Below, one piece after another: positions 37,186 to 46,339 of a DNA stretch of 64,000 nucleotides. The notes beneath the pieces were generated by a model. That model saw nothing but the letters and a program-made list of their open reading frames with translations, was not told the DNA's origin and made no database searches. The stretch's first letter is position 1, and every line of letters starts with the position of its first letter. The translations under genes were made by a program, and so were the position numbers. This stretch comes from Rhodanobacter sp. C06 (GTDB lineage Bacteria; Pseudomonadota; Gammaproteobacteria; Xanthomonadales; Rhodanobacteraceae): positions 1-64,000 of the forward strand of contig NZ_MUNP01000026.1 of the NCBI RefSeq assembly GCF_002001105.1, read 5' to 3'.

Positions 37186-37514
37186 TCACTACCAGCAACA
37201 AGCCCGCGAATGATACGAACAGCAACTTTTTTGTCTGCCGACAGTAGCGCACGATAGAGAAACAATAAGCGACGTTCATCTGGTGTCAGCGTGTTGGGTG
37301 TAACAGCAAGATCTGCTGTGCTGGACCCGTCGTTGAGCCACGACGGACTCACTCCAAGAGCTGCAGCAATAGTTACGACTGATCTTGAAGTGCGGCTATC
37401 GCCATATTCCAGGGTGGCCAGAGTCGATACGGGGATTCCGGTTTCTTTGGCTAGACGTTGGCGAGTCCAGCCAAGTTCGGTTCGCTTTTGTTTGACGCGT
37501 TCGCCGACTGTCAT
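37179..37514 (-). CDS. XRE-family helix-turn-helix regulator in an integron-type cassette
   Basis: A 111-residue protein: MTVGERVKQKRTELGWTRQR, then LAKETGIPVSTLATLEYGDS and VVTIAAALGVSPSWL form a Cro/CI-type HTH (residues 4-62). A short helical tail (LTPDERRLLFLYRALLSADKKV) may dimerise. The stop codon lies in the attC site and a GTTAGGG core (37526-37520) lies 6 bases before the ATG, so it is a complete mobile cassette. Targets unknown; it might control the cassette pair or a lost toxin. Confidence 0.85.
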   Translation of the reverse strand: MTVGERVKQKRTELGWTRQRLAKETGIPVSTLATLEYGDSRTSRSVVTIAAALGVSPSWLNDGSSTADLAVTPNTLTPDERRLLFLYRALLSADKKVAVRIIRGLVAGSEP

Positions 37515-37519
37515 GTGGC

Positions 37520-37526
37520 CCCTAAC
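37520..37526 (-). other. Cassette boundary core site GTTAGGG
   Basis: On the minus strand CTTGGCGTTAGGG precedes the XRE cassette ATG. The CAAG/CTTGGCGTTAGG context resembles an attC R' end. A matching R'' further upstream is not clear. Confidence 0.5.
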
Positions 37527-37529
37527 GCC

Positions 37530-37840
37530 AAGTAGACCCCAGAACGAGGCATATGCAGCGATGCTCTGCCACCACCCTCTTGCCGTCAAGCGCACCAACC
37601 CAGTGCTGCAACAAGCGCTTGCCGCAGTATTCCAGGCATCGATTCGGGAGCATGCCGGTTTGCATGTCGCGCGAAACCAGATGCATGTCTTGTCGGTCCG
37701 GAAGTCCGGAGTTGCGCGCTGACGCTGCAGTTGCCGTAGGAGGCGCCGTGGTGGAATGGTGTGGCGCCTGCGACACAGCAAGGGCAAGGTCCGGGGCATG
37801 CCATCGCCAATGGAATGGAGCGGCAGACTGATTGAATGGC
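37530..37840. other. Non-coding gap between cassette array and mocR
   Basis: About 310 bp with no supported gene, promoter or terminator. Composition is slightly less GC-rich on the cassette side. It may contain the decayed remainder of the integron platform, but no integrase fragment is recognisable. Confidence 0.4.
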
Positions 37841-39283
37841 TCAGCCTGCCGCGGCCGGGACGGCGGCCAGACACTCGCCGAAGAGCCGCATCGCCTCGCG
37901 CAATTCGGTGGTCGACAGGTTGCAGTAGCCGAGCAGCAGGCCGGGCCGGGACGGCGGAGCGAGGTAATGCGGCGCGATCGGGTGCAGGCCGAGTCCGCGG
38001 TCGTGTGCGTATGCTATCAGCGCCTCGGCGCGCGCGTGGTCGTAACCGTTCAGCCATGCCACCACGTGCATGCCGGCCGGCGAATGCACGATCTGCACGC
38101 GGTCGCCGGCGTGGCGGCGCAGGCCTTCGATCAACGCCTCGCGGCGGGTCTTCAGTTCCCTGCGCGCATGGCGCAGGTGCCGCTCGAAACCGCCGCTTTC
38201 CATGAAGTGCGCCAGCGCCGCCTGCTCGATGCCGGGGGACGACATGTCGATGAGGTACTTGGCGGTGTTGAAGTCGTTGCACAGCGCCGTCGGCAGCACC
38301 ATGTAGCCGAGGCGCAACGCGCCGAACAAGGTCTTGGAGAAGGTGCCCACGTAGATCACGCGGTCGCTCTCGTCGAGCGAGCGCAGCGCGGCCAGCGGGT
38401 GGCCGTCGTAGCGCAGCTCGCCGTCGTAGTCGTCCTCGACGATCCAGCAGTGCTTGCTGGCGGCGTAGCGCAGCAGTTCGAGCCGGCGTGGCAGCGACAT
38501 CACCGCGCCGGTGGGGAACTGGTGCGAGGGCGTCACGCTGATCAGTTTCGGGGGCACGTCCGGCAAGTCACTGCAGATCAGGCCGTCGTCGTCGGTGCGC
38601 ACCGGGAGAAAGTTCGCGCCGTGCGCGTCGAGGACGTGATGGGCGCCGAAGTAGTGCGGCTCCTCCAGTACCACGGTGTCGCCCTCGTCGAGCAGCGCGC
38701 GCGCGCACAACGCATAGGCTTGCTGGGTGCCGGTGACGATCAGCAGGTTCTCCGGGCGCGCCTGCACGCCGCGTCGGCGCGCCAGGTAGTCGCAGATCTG
38801 CTGGCGCAGCGCCGGCAAGCCCCACGAGCTGGTCACCTTGAGCGGCGAGTAGGCGGCGGCGCGCGACAGTTCGCGCCCCCACGCGGCGTTCAGCGCGGGA
38901 TTGGTCACCGGATCGCCGTACAGCAAGTCGTAGCGCAGGCCGTGATGCATGCCCGCGATGCCGCGGTTCCGCAGCCGCCGGGCACGTTCCGCGTAGCGCG
39001 AAGCGGGAGGAACAGTCTCGCCATCGGCGGGTTGCAAGGCCGGCGCGATCTGCAGGCGGGTCACGTAGCTGCCCGAACCGACGCGACCGTTGATGAAACC
39101 TTCCGCGCGCAGCTGTTCGTAGGCGGCCAGCACGGTGGTGCGCGACACCTCGAGCTCCTGCGCCAGTTCGCGCGTGGGCGGTAGGCGCGCGCCCGCGGCC
39201 ATGCGACCATCGAGGATGGCGCCCTTCAGCGCGCGGGTCAGTTGTGCGTACTGGGGGCCGTCGCCGTCCAGGTCGAGGAACAT
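37841..39283 (-). CDS. MocR-family regulator (GntR HTH fused to aminotransferase-like domain)
   Basis: A 480-residue protein. Residues 1-75 are a GntR winged helix (YAQLTRALKGAILDGRMAAG; LPPTRELAQELEVSRTTVLAAYEQL; FINGRVGSGSYV). The rest is a fold-type I PLP domain: TGTQQAYALCARALLDEGD, VTPSHQFPTGAVMSLPRR, WIVEDDYDGELRY and the PLP-lysine motif GTFSKTLFGALRLGY. MocR proteins sense PLP or amino-acid-derived effectors. The start at 39283 is chosen because the GntR domain begins there, although the frame stays open to 39769. Confidence 0.93.
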   Translation of the reverse strand: MFLDLDGDGPQYAQLTRALKGAILDGRMAAGARLPPTRELAQELEVSRTTVLAAYEQLRAEGFINGRVGSGSYVTRLQIAPALQPADGETVPPASRYAERARRLRNRGIAGMHHGLRYDLLYGDPVTNPALNAAWGRELSRAAAYSPLKVTSSWGLPALRQQICDYLARRRGVQARPENLLIVTGTQQAYALCARALLDEGDTVVLEEPHYFGAHHVLDAHGANFLPVRTDDDGLICSDLPDVPPKLISVTPSHQFPTGAVMSLPRRLELLRYAASKHCWIVEDDYDGELRYDGHPLAALRSLDESDRVIYVGTFSKTLFGALRLGYMVLPTALCNDFNTAKYLIDMSSPGIEQAALAHFMESGGFERHLRHARRELKTRREALIEGLRRHAGDRVQIVHSPAGMHVVAWLNGYDHARAEALIAYAHDRGLGLHPIAPHYLAPPSRPGLLLGYCNLSTTELREAMRLFGECLAAVPAAAG

Positions 39284-39728
39284 GCAAGCGCACTCTCGGA
39301 TGGGGAGTCGGAGGGTGGAGGTTCGACTGCGGCAAGAGTTTGCGCACAACGGTCGGAGTACGGCAACACTTGCGTAACCCATGGCGTCGCACGTTCTTGC
39401 GATAGCGGCCTGCACGCTGGCCAGGTCGTGCCCGAAGTCGAATTTCATCGAATGCACACCCACCGCCAGGCCGCTGCCCTTGCAGTTCTCGTGCAGCCGT
39501 TCGACATGCGGCAACGCGCACACGCAGTCGATGCGGGAGCACGCCCGGAAATCGACCGCACCCGCTTGCCGCGCAGGCTGGCGGCAGCGAGTTGAACCGG
39601 TGGTCGATGCCGGGAATCCGAACGCCCGCGCAAGCACAGGCGCCGCGAGGACTCCGCTGGACGTGACGCCCGGCAGCCATCGCGCGAACAGCGCGAGCTT
39701 TTCACGACATCGGTCCCGCATCGAAAGC
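39284..39728. other. Gap upstream of mocR with an open minus-strand frame
   Basis: No recognisable gene. The mocR frame continues open upstream on the minus strand to 39769, and a piece around 39370-39480 (GSGLAVGVHSMKFDFGHD) has coding-like codon use, but the rest reads as Arg/Cys-rich nonsense. It could be a gene remnant or chance in GC-rich DNA. Confidence 0.35.
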
Positions 39729-39759
39729 GACGCCGGCGTCCGTGGCGGACGCCGGCGTC
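39729..39759 (-). terminator. Hairpin downstream of the TonB receptor gene
   Basis: GACGCCGGCGTCCG-TGG-CGGACGCCGGCGTC, a perfect 14-bp stem about 50 bp beyond the receptor stop, followed on the minus strand by a short T run (GCTTTCG). A second small inverted repeat (CCGGCCG-ATCA-CCGGCCGG) lies nearer the gene. Confidence 0.7.
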
Positions 39760-39810
39760 TGGTCAGCATCGCGCCCGGCCGATCACCGGCCGGGCTGGTG
39801 CCGCGACGGC

Positions 39811-42800
39811 TCAGTAGTCGTAGGTCACGGAAAGCCGCACGGTGCGCGGCGGATTCCAGAAGATGCCCTGGCCGTAGCTGTTGTTGATCGAGATGATGTT
39901 GGTGGCACTGTCGTAGGCGGCTTCACCGACGGGCTGGGTCTGGATGGCCCGCTGCTGGTTCAGCGCGTTGAAGATGTCCAGGTTGATGCCCAACTTGTGG
40001 TCGGCGAACGCCGGCATGTAGTGGACGCCGAGGTTGAGCAGCTCCGTCCACGGCGTATGGCCGACGGAGCCGGGCGGGATGCGCACCCCGTGGCACCAGT
40101 GGTAGTTGCCGGCGCCGCCGAGGTTGTAACCGGTGGGATCGCCGGTGCCCGAGGGTCCGTAGTAGCCCAGGCATTCCTTCGGGAAGCCGGACTGCACCAG
40201 CAGGACGGCGGAGACCAGCCATTCCGGCGTGATCTGGTAGGCGCCGCGGAAACGGAACTGGTGCTTGCGGATGTTGCTCAGTTCGCCGTTCTGGCCGTCC
40301 ATCAGTTGCCAGGAATCCCAGTCCTCGGTCTTGGAGACGTCGGCCTGGCCGAAGTCGCTGCGCACCTGGCCTTCGGTGTTGCCGAAGCCACGGCTGAAGG
40401 TGTAGTCGGCGCGACCGTACCACTTGCCGTCGAACGGATGCTCGAGGTAGAGGTCCAGCGAACCGATCTTGCGGATCACGCCCTGCTGGTAGCCCCAGTC
40501 CTTCATGGTCATCGGCACGAGCATGTTCGGATGGCTGCTGTCGCTGGAAGCGACCAGCATGTTGTTGGTCAGGCCCGGATTGATCAGGCGGCAGTACGAA
40601 GCGCCGTACAGCGAGTCGTAGTAGGGGCCGCCGGGCGCTGTGAGGGCCGGATTCACACCCATGGCCTGCATCTTGGTGGCGATCTGCCCCGGCGAACACT
40701 CGTCGTCGATCGCGGTCTTCAGGTCGCGCCACATCGCCTTGGCACCATAGACCCAGTGGTCGTCCAGCTTCTTGTCGAAGCCGACGATGAACTCGTCCAC
40801 GTATTCCGGCTTCAGGTTGCGCGCGGTGACCTGCTGCGGGTCCTTGGGCAGGCCGAACTCGCCGTCGGGCGAAGTCGGTTTGCCGATCTGGGTCAGGCCG
40901 GTCGGTATGCCGGTGGTCGGATCGATGCCGGTGTAGTTGTAGGTGGTGACGATATAGGTCGAGCGGTTTGCCGCGCGTTCGGCCGCGTTGTCCGGCAGCG
41001 CGAGGTAGTAGCGGCCCGCATTGCCGTAGACCTTGAACGAGGAGTCGCCGAACACGTCCCAGCTCACGCCGAGGCGCGGTTCCCACTGGTTCTTCTCGTC
41101 GACGAAGGCCTTGCCCAGATCGTTGTAGTTGGTGAAGTGGTCGTTGCGCACGCCCACGTTCAGCAGCAAGTTCGGCGTGACCTGCCAGGCGTCCTGCAGG
41201 TAGTACGCCTTCTGCGTCATCGTCATGCTGGTGACCCAGCCGAGCTCGCGCTTCTTCACGATATCGCCCGGGTAGTAGCGCCAGAAGTAGTTCAGCGACG
41301 GGTTGAACGGATTCTGCTGATCCGGGCCCTGGTTGCGGGCCTTGTAGCTCATGTTGTCGATGCCGACGGACAGGTCGTGGTCGCCCAGCTTGTAGTCGAA
41401 GTCGACGCGCAGGCCATGGGTACCGTTGGCGGCTTGGGCCGAGGTCCAGTTGGCGTTGACTTGGCTGTTGACGATGCCGTTCGACCCCGTGCCCGGCGGC
41501 AGCAGGGCCGGGTCCTGGCGGTCCGCGCGGTCAATGAGCGGCAGTGGGCTGTGGTTGCCGTAAACGACCGGATCCTGGAAGCGCGCCTTGCCGTACAGGA
41601 TGCTCAGCGTGGCGTTGTCGGTGATGTAGCTGGTGAAGTGGCCGAGGTAGAACTGGGCGTTGTCCTTGGTGACATCGTTGTTCGTGACGAAAGGCCCCGA
41701 CTTCAGCGTGTCGGTGTCGAACGAGTAGGTCGTACCGGCGCCGATGCTGGAATTGTTCTTGAGCGCCGTCAGCTCGAGGACGTTGTTGTCGGTGATGTTC
41801 CAGTCCAGCTTGCCGTAGAACTTGTTGTCCTTGTCCTGGTTGTATTGGACGAGCTGGTTGGCGGCGAACTCCACGTTGGTGGAATGCGTCCTGGTGGTTT
41901 CGGCCGCCAGGAACAGGAACAGCTTGTCCTTGATCAGCGGGCCGCCCACGTAGGCCGAGTAGATCGTCTGCCACTCCTTGTTGTCGGCGCGGTACTGGTT
42001 CAGCGTGCCCGGCTGTCTTGGGTTTTCCAGCTGGTAGGTGACCGGACCGATCGGCGCGGGAATCACCGGGTGGCTGTTGTAGTAGTTGTTTACCGGGTTC
42101 GATTCGAGGAACCGCGGCTGCCAGACCACCTGGCCACCGAAGTGCCAGTCGTTGGTGCCACGCTTGCCGAGCTGGTTGATCACGCCGCCGTCGGAGCGGC
42201 CGTACTTGGCGCTGTAGCCGCCGGTGAGCGTCTCCTGCTGGTCGATCGCACCGTAGGGCAGCTGGAAACCGCCGAGGTTCTTGTAGGGCTCACCGGTGTT
42301 GTAGCCGTTGACGTAGTAGGCGTTCTCGGTCACCGACGAACCGCCGAATGCGACCAGCGTCTTGTTGCCTGGGCCCATGAAGAAGCTGCTGCCCGCGACC
42401 GTGCCGGGCGCCAGCAAGGCAATGGATTCGGCATTTCGCGCCACCGGCAGCTTCTGCAGGTCGGCGGCGGTGATGATGGTGCTGGAGTTGACGCTGGACA
42501 CGTCGATCGACGGCAACGCGTTGGCGACCACGCGCACGGCGCTCAGGTTCTGGGCATTGGTCGTGATGGCGGCCGCAGTGAATGGCACCTCGATGCCAGT
42601 GGCGACACTGACTGCCACGCTGTCGTGCGTGGCGATCGTCTGGCCGCCGTTGCGCAGGGTCACGGTGTAGGTGCCCACCGGCAAGGACTTGATGGCGTAG
42701 CGGCCGTCCGCGCCGACCGCCACCTCGCGCGTGACGCCCGAGGCGCTTTTCGCGATCACGGTTTCGCCGGTCGCCACGGGCGCGGTTCCGAAGATGCTGC

Positions 42801-42933
42801 CGGTCGTGGCCTGCGCGTGAACCGGGTTGGTCGCGCCGAGGCCATACAAGGTGGCGGCCATGGCCAGGCTCAAGGCGGTCAAGGCCGGCTTTCGGCTGTG
42901 ACGACGATTTGCAACGTGCGTACTGCTGTTCAT
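39811..42933 (-). CDS. TonB-dependent receptor, Oar-like, with carboxypeptidase-regulatory-like domain
   Basis: A 1040-residue outer-membrane protein: signal peptide (cleaved near VHAQ, residue ~41), an N-terminal CarboxypepD_reg-like domain (VAVGADGRYAIKSLPVGTY), a plug domain (STIITAADLQKLPVARNAES; GGSSVTENAYYVNGYN) and a long beta-barrel ending in the aromatic VTYDY. Oar-type receptors import oligopeptides or glycans or affect surface assembly; the ligand is unknown. GAGGGGAG precedes the ATG. The XRE regulator on the same strand upstream is a possible controller. Confidence 0.93.
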   Translation of the reverse strand: MNSSTHVANRRHSRKPALTALSLAMAATLYGLGATNPVHAQATTGSIFGTAPVATGETVIAKSASGVTREVAVGADGRYAIKSLPVGTYTVTLRNGGQTIATHDSVAVSVATGIEVPFTAAAITTNAQNLSAVRVVANALPSIDVSSVNSSTIITAADLQKLPVARNAESIALLAPGTVAGSSFFMGPGNKTLVAFGGSSVTENAYYVNGYNTGEPYKNLGGFQLPYGAIDQQETLTGGYSAKYGRSDGGVINQLGKRGTNDWHFGGQVVWQPRFLESNPVNNYYNSHPVIPAPIGPVTYQLENPRQPGTLNQYRADNKEWQTIYSAYVGGPLIKDKLFLFLAAETTRTHSTNVEFAANQLVQYNQDKDNKFYGKLDWNITDNNVLELTALKNNSSIGAGTTYSFDTDTLKSGPFVTNNDVTKDNAQFYLGHFTSYITDNATLSILYGKARFQDPVVYGNHSPLPLIDRADRQDPALLPPGTGSNGIVNSQVNANWTSAQAANGTHGLRVDFDYKLGDHDLSVGIDNMSYKARNQGPDQQNPFNPSLNYFWRYYPGDIVKKRELGWVTSMTMTQKAYYLQDAWQVTPNLLLNVGVRNDHFTNYNDLGKAFVDEKNQWEPRLGVSWDVFGDSSFKVYGNAGRYYLALPDNAAERAANRSTYIVTTYNYTGIDPTTGIPTGLTQIGKPTSPDGEFGLPKDPQQVTARNLKPEYVDEFIVGFDKKLDDHWVYGAKAMWRDLKTAIDDECSPGQIATKMQAMGVNPALTAPGGPYYDSLYGASYCRLINPGLTNNMLVASSDSSHPNMLVPMTMKDWGYQQGVIRKIGSLDLYLEHPFDGKWYGRADYTFSRGFGNTEGQVRSDFGQADVSKTEDWDSWQLMDGQNGELSNIRKHQFRFRGAYQITPEWLVSAVLLVQSGFPKECLGYYGPSGTGDPTGYNLGGAGNYHWCHGVRIPPGSVGHTPWTELLNLGVHYMPAFADHKLGINLDIFNALNQQRAIQTQPVGEAAYDSATNIISINNSYGQGIFWNPPRTVRLSVTYDY

Positions 42934-43107
42934 GCAACTCCCCTCTCAGTGAGATGTGAAACCGGATTCGCCCCAGCGAACCCTGACCGCATGAAATGCG
43001 GATGCTTGTGGCGATTTACGTCGTTTTCTGGATGGCCATGCCGATGTTTTCCGGAATCGGTCGGTGCCGGCGGCGCGGAATCGATCGCGCTTCTGCGCCA
43101 CGCTCGA

Positions 43108-43671
43108 TCACGCGATGAGGGTGCGGCGATTGCCGCGCAGGAGGTTGCCGAGCGTGGCGTGGAAAGCGATCAGGCGTTCGGCATGCCCTGGCTCGCTGGC
43201 GCGTCCCAGCAGTTCGTAGAGTTCGACCAGCACGTCGGCACGCTGCGACGGATCCAGCGAACCGCCGGCCAGGCCGATGTACGACTGCAGCAGGCGCAAT
43301 GCGGAAGCGAGCCGGCGCGCATCGACCGCTGGCATGCCGGCTTGCGGTGTGGGCTCGATGGCGTCGGCACGAACCGGGGCGGCAGTGTGTGTCATGGCGA
43401 CGGCAGAGGGCGTCTCCACGCGCATGGCCCCTTCGCCGGAAACCAGCCAGAGCAGCGAGATACCGAGTGCCTGTGCGAGAATCACGCAACGCTCGCGTGA
43501 CATGTCGCTGTGGCCATCGCGCCAGTTGCGTACCGTGCCTTCGGATACGCCACAGCTCCGCGCGATGGCGCTGGCGCTGCCTTCGGTCCGGATCAGCCAT
43601 TGGATGCGCGCGGACAAGCCGAGCGCGGTGTCCGCAGGCGCTTGCGACGAAGCCATGCGCACGCCATCCAT
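43108..43671 (-). CDS. Helix-turn-helix regulator (phage-repressor-like)
   Basis: About 187 residues. An N-terminal HTH (SARIQWLIRTEGSASAIARSC, then GVSEGTVRNWRDGHSDMSRE, and AQALGISLLWLVSGEG) resembles CI/C2-like repressors. The rest is helical (LRLLQSYIGLAGGSLDPSQRA) without a protease-like Ser/Lys dyad, so it is not LexA-like. The frame is open to 43824, but MDGVRMASSQ (43671) or MASSQ (43656) is more likely. It lies 174 bp upstream of the TonB receptor. Confidence 0.78.
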   Translation of the reverse strand: MDGVRMASSQAPADTALGLSARIQWLIRTEGSASAIARSCGVSEGTVRNWRDGHSDMSRERCVILAQALGISLLWLVSGEGAMRVETPSAVAMTHTAAPVRADAIEPTPQAGMPAVDARRLASALRLLQSYIGLAGGSLDPSQRADVLVELYELLGRASEPGHAERLIAFHATLGNLLRGNRRTLIA

Positions 43672-44315
43672 GACTCCGTCGCGCACCGTTCCAGATCCGC
43701 GCGACGGGCGTTCGAGAAACGCAATGCGCGTGTGGGACGGGTCGCTCTGGAAATCCGCTGCGTCGCCGCTTCCTGCAATGCAGCGAGACGGATCCCCATG
43801 AGGCATTGCGGCCAGCGTGGACATGGGTCGTTGCTCCGGCGAGCGGGGAAAAGGTGGAGAAGGGATTCGCCTGGGGCTGGGGAGGCTCCCAGGCGAACCA
43901 GACGTCCGCGCAGACGAATCGTTGATGTCGCCGTCAACTATTCGTTACGAAAGCGTCCGGCGAGCAGCGTAGGTATGCGCGGCGATGCGATACACAACCA
44001 ATTCGCGCGAAATCGTCAAAGCCATTCGGAGAATGTTGCGAGCCGCGGGCGAATACCGCGGGGAGAACAAGCAACACCGTGGCGGTGACATGGAGAAGCC
44101 TCCTCTCGGGCCAGCTTGGCGCGTGAGGCGGGACTGATATGGGACGCGGCCACAGGGTGGTGGAGGGTGTCATGCGCATGGTTCGGCCATCGCGGTCGTG
44201 CTTGACGACGACACGCGACGGCCATGTGACGACCAAGGCCATGCCGGGAATGGATGCGCTCCATTCCGGCGACGTATTTGTTCGCCCGCTTCCCCTCTGC
44301 GGGTTCCTTTTTCGA
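43672..44315. other. Gap between the XRE regulator and the GST gene
   Basis: About 640 bp without a supported gene. Short frames on both strands lack ribosome-binding sites and have Arg/Ser-rich products. Its middle (43930-44100) is less GC-rich and may hold promoters for the minus-strand regulator. No repeats were noticed. Confidence 0.4.
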
Positions 44316-44969
44316 TCAGGCGGCGACTGGCTCGTGCCGTGCGTAGCCGGATAACTGGTTCTGCAAGGCGGCCTTGAATGCCGGCCGCGATTCGCAGCGT
44401 TTGACGTAGGCGTCGACCACCGGATATCCAGCGACCAGATCGGTGTGCCGGATGAACCGCAGCACCGTTGTCATCAAGATGTCGGCGGCCGTGAACGAGC
44501 CGAGCAGATGGATGCGGCCGTCGAGCCAGTCGGAAAGCGCGGCCAGCCGCGCCTCGACCTCCTCGACCGCCCCGGCGCGCCGCAGCTTCGCCCACTCCTC
44601 GTCGCCGCGCAGCTTGTCCAGCACGAAAAGATTCCACAACGGCGGCTCGACCGAATTGAGTGCGGCGAACATCCAGGTGAGCGTTTCGAAGCGCAAATCG
44701 GCGGGCATGAGTGCTTCGCATCGCTCGGCGAGCATGTAGATGATGGCGCCTGTTTCGAACTGGGTCTGGTCACCCGATTCGAAGGCAGGCACCATCCCGA
44801 ACGGATGTCGGCTGCGGTGTGCCGCCGAGTTGCGTTCGTCGATGCCGATCCAACGGCTTTCGTAGGCGAGCCCAGCCTCCTCCAGTGCCCAGCGCACCCG
44901 CAGGTCCCGCACCAGTCCCTGGGCGAAAGGCGGCACCCAGCTGAAACCCCATACGGCAATCTTTTGCAT
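44316..44969 (-). CDS. Glutathione S-transferase family protein
   Basis: A 217-residue protein with an N-terminal thioredoxin-like half (QKIAVWGFSWVPPFAQGLVRD; HPFGMVPAFESGD with the cis-Pro; FETGAIIYMLAER with the Glu-Ser/Thr-type glutathione contact) and an all-helical C-terminal half (GSFTAADILMTTVLRFI, the N-capping box). It is likely a detoxification enzyme or a GSH-dependent reductase. A strong AGGAGG lies 6 bases before ATG 44969, which decides this start over 44996. Confidence 0.9.
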   Translation of the reverse strand: MQKIAVWGFSWVPPFAQGLVRDLRVRWALEEAGLAYESRWIGIDERNSAAHRSRHPFGMVPAFESGDQTQFETGAIIYMLAERCEALMPADLRFETLTWMFAALNSVEPPLWNLFVLDKLRGDEEWAKLRRAGAVEEVEARLAALSDWLDGRIHLLGSFTAADILMTTVLRFIRHTDLVAGYPVVDAYVKRCESRPAFKAALQNQLSGYARHEPVAA

Positions 44970-45277
44970 CTCGTTCCTCCTCGTCCGAACCGCCATTGGC
45001 GCCGGTCGTATCCGGCGTGTATTCCGCCGTGCATTCGGCGGGTCTCCCCGAGAGAACGAACCAGCCAGACGAAAGGAATCGGTGCGGGGTGATTTGCCGG
45101 CCTCACACCAGCCTGGACTGATGGGCGGCCGGAATTCGTCGCCGGTCCGATTCTTTTGCGCGGCCCAGAACGTCTTGATGAAAAGGGGCGTGTCGCCGAT
45201 GGGGATGACGCCGTCCGGCGCATAATCGCGACAGTCGCGAAATCACTGCGACCCACTGTCAAGGATCAACCGGCTCC
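44970..45277. other. Gap between divergent GST and ECF sigma genes
   Basis: A 308-bp divergent intergenic region. CATAAT at 45221-45226 could be a -10 for the sigma gene, with the inverted repeat TCGCGA-CAG-TCGCGA right after it (45227-45241). No -35 is convincing. Nothing else is seen. Confidence 0.4.
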
Positions 45278-46201
45278 ATGACCGACACCCCTGCTTCCAC
45301 CCACGCACGACGCCAGCTGCTCGATCGGATGCTGGCCGAAATACGGCCGCGGCTGCATCGCTACGCAGCGCGCATGACCGGTTCGGCGGTGGATGGCGAC
45401 GACGTGGTGCAGGAGACGGTGGTGAAGGTGCTCGATTCGCCGCCGGATATCGACAACTTCTCCTTGCTGGAGCGCTGGCTGATCCGGGTGACCCACAACA
45501 CCGCGATCGACTTCTTGCGGCGGCGCACCCGCGAGGACGCGCGCCACGTGGATGAGGAACTGGACATGATCGTCGACCATTCCGCCCGCATCGACGCCTT
45601 CGACGCCGCGCTCGTGGGTTTCCGGATCTTCGCGCGGCTGCCGCCAATGCAGCGCAGCACCGTGATCTTCAAGGACGTGCTGGGCTACTCCCTGGACGAA
45701 GTCTCGAACTTCACCAACAGCACGGTGCCGGCGGTCAAATCGGCGTTGCAGCGGGGTCGTGCCCGCCTGAAGGAGCTCGCCAATGCACCGGACGACGTGC
45801 CCGTGCCCGTGCCCGTGCTCGATGCGCGCGAACGTCGTCTGCTGACCACTTACGCTTCCCACTTCAATGCGCGGAATTTCGACGCAGTGCGAGACATGCT
45901 GGCGGACGAGGTCAAGCTCAACCTGGTGAACCGCATGCAGGCGAACGGCAAGGCGCGGGTTTCCAACTACTTCGAGAACTACAACCGCTTGAACGGCTGG
46001 CAACTCGGGTTGGGCTTCGTGGACCGCAACCCTGCGCTGCTCGCATTCGACCCCGACGACAGGGATGGCGCACCCTTGTATTTCGTGGTGCTCGAGTGGA
46101 GCGGCAACGAGGTCGCCGCGATTCGCGACTTCCGTTACGCGCGCTACGCGCTGGAGGGCGCGCAGATCGTCGTCGTGGAGCGGCTGCGGGCGTCGATCTA
46201 G
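45278..46201 (+). CDS. ECF RNA polymerase sigma factor with C-terminal NTF2/SnoaL-like domain
   Basis: A 307-residue protein. Residues 15-95 form sigma region 2 (IRPRLHRYAARMTGSAVDGDDVVQETVVKVL; WLIRVTHNTAIDFLRRR), 115-170 region 4 (LPPMQRSTVIFKDVLGYSLDEVS; VPAVKSALQRGRARLKEL). Residues about 190-300 add an extra domain (LLTTYASHFNARNFDAVRDML), a SnoaL/NTF2-like fold as in ECF41/ECF56-type sigma factors, where it modulates activity in place of an anti-sigma factor. No anti-sigma gene is adjacent. Its promoter targets are unknown. Confidence 0.9.
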   Translation: MTDTPASTHARRQLLDRMLAEIRPRLHRYAARMTGSAVDGDDVVQETVVKVLDSPPDIDNFSLLERWLIRVTHNTAIDFLRRRTREDARHVDEELDMIVDHSARIDAFDAALVGFRIFARLPPMQRSTVIFKDVLGYSLDEVSNFTNSTVPAVKSALQRGRARLKELANAPDDVPVPVPVLDARERRLLTTYASHFNARNFDAVRDMLADEVKLNLVNRMQANGKARVSNYFENYNRLNGWQLGLGFVDRNPALLAFDPDDRDGAPLYFVVLEWSGNEVAAIRDFRYARYALEGAQIVVVERLRASI

Positions 46202-46339
46202 TTCCGCCGTGTCAATGGGCGCGTGGAGCTCGCTGATGCGTTTTCTCGCCGCGAGGAGGCTTCAAATCGGCGGATTTGAAAATTCACGGACACCGAGCCG
46301 GCACAAGGCCGGCCCGCGTGCACTGCAAAGTTCAGCGTC

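Noticed and set aside
37179..37514. Prophage repressor as origin of the XRE gene
   Set aside because: No phage genes are present and the attC-type sites at both ends explain the gene as a cassette.
39742..43500. A 1252-codon open frame on the plus strand opposite the TonB receptor
   Set aside because: Its product is monotonous Val/Arg/Gly/Asp-rich sequence with no domain, and it mirrors the codon use of the receptor gene on the other strand.
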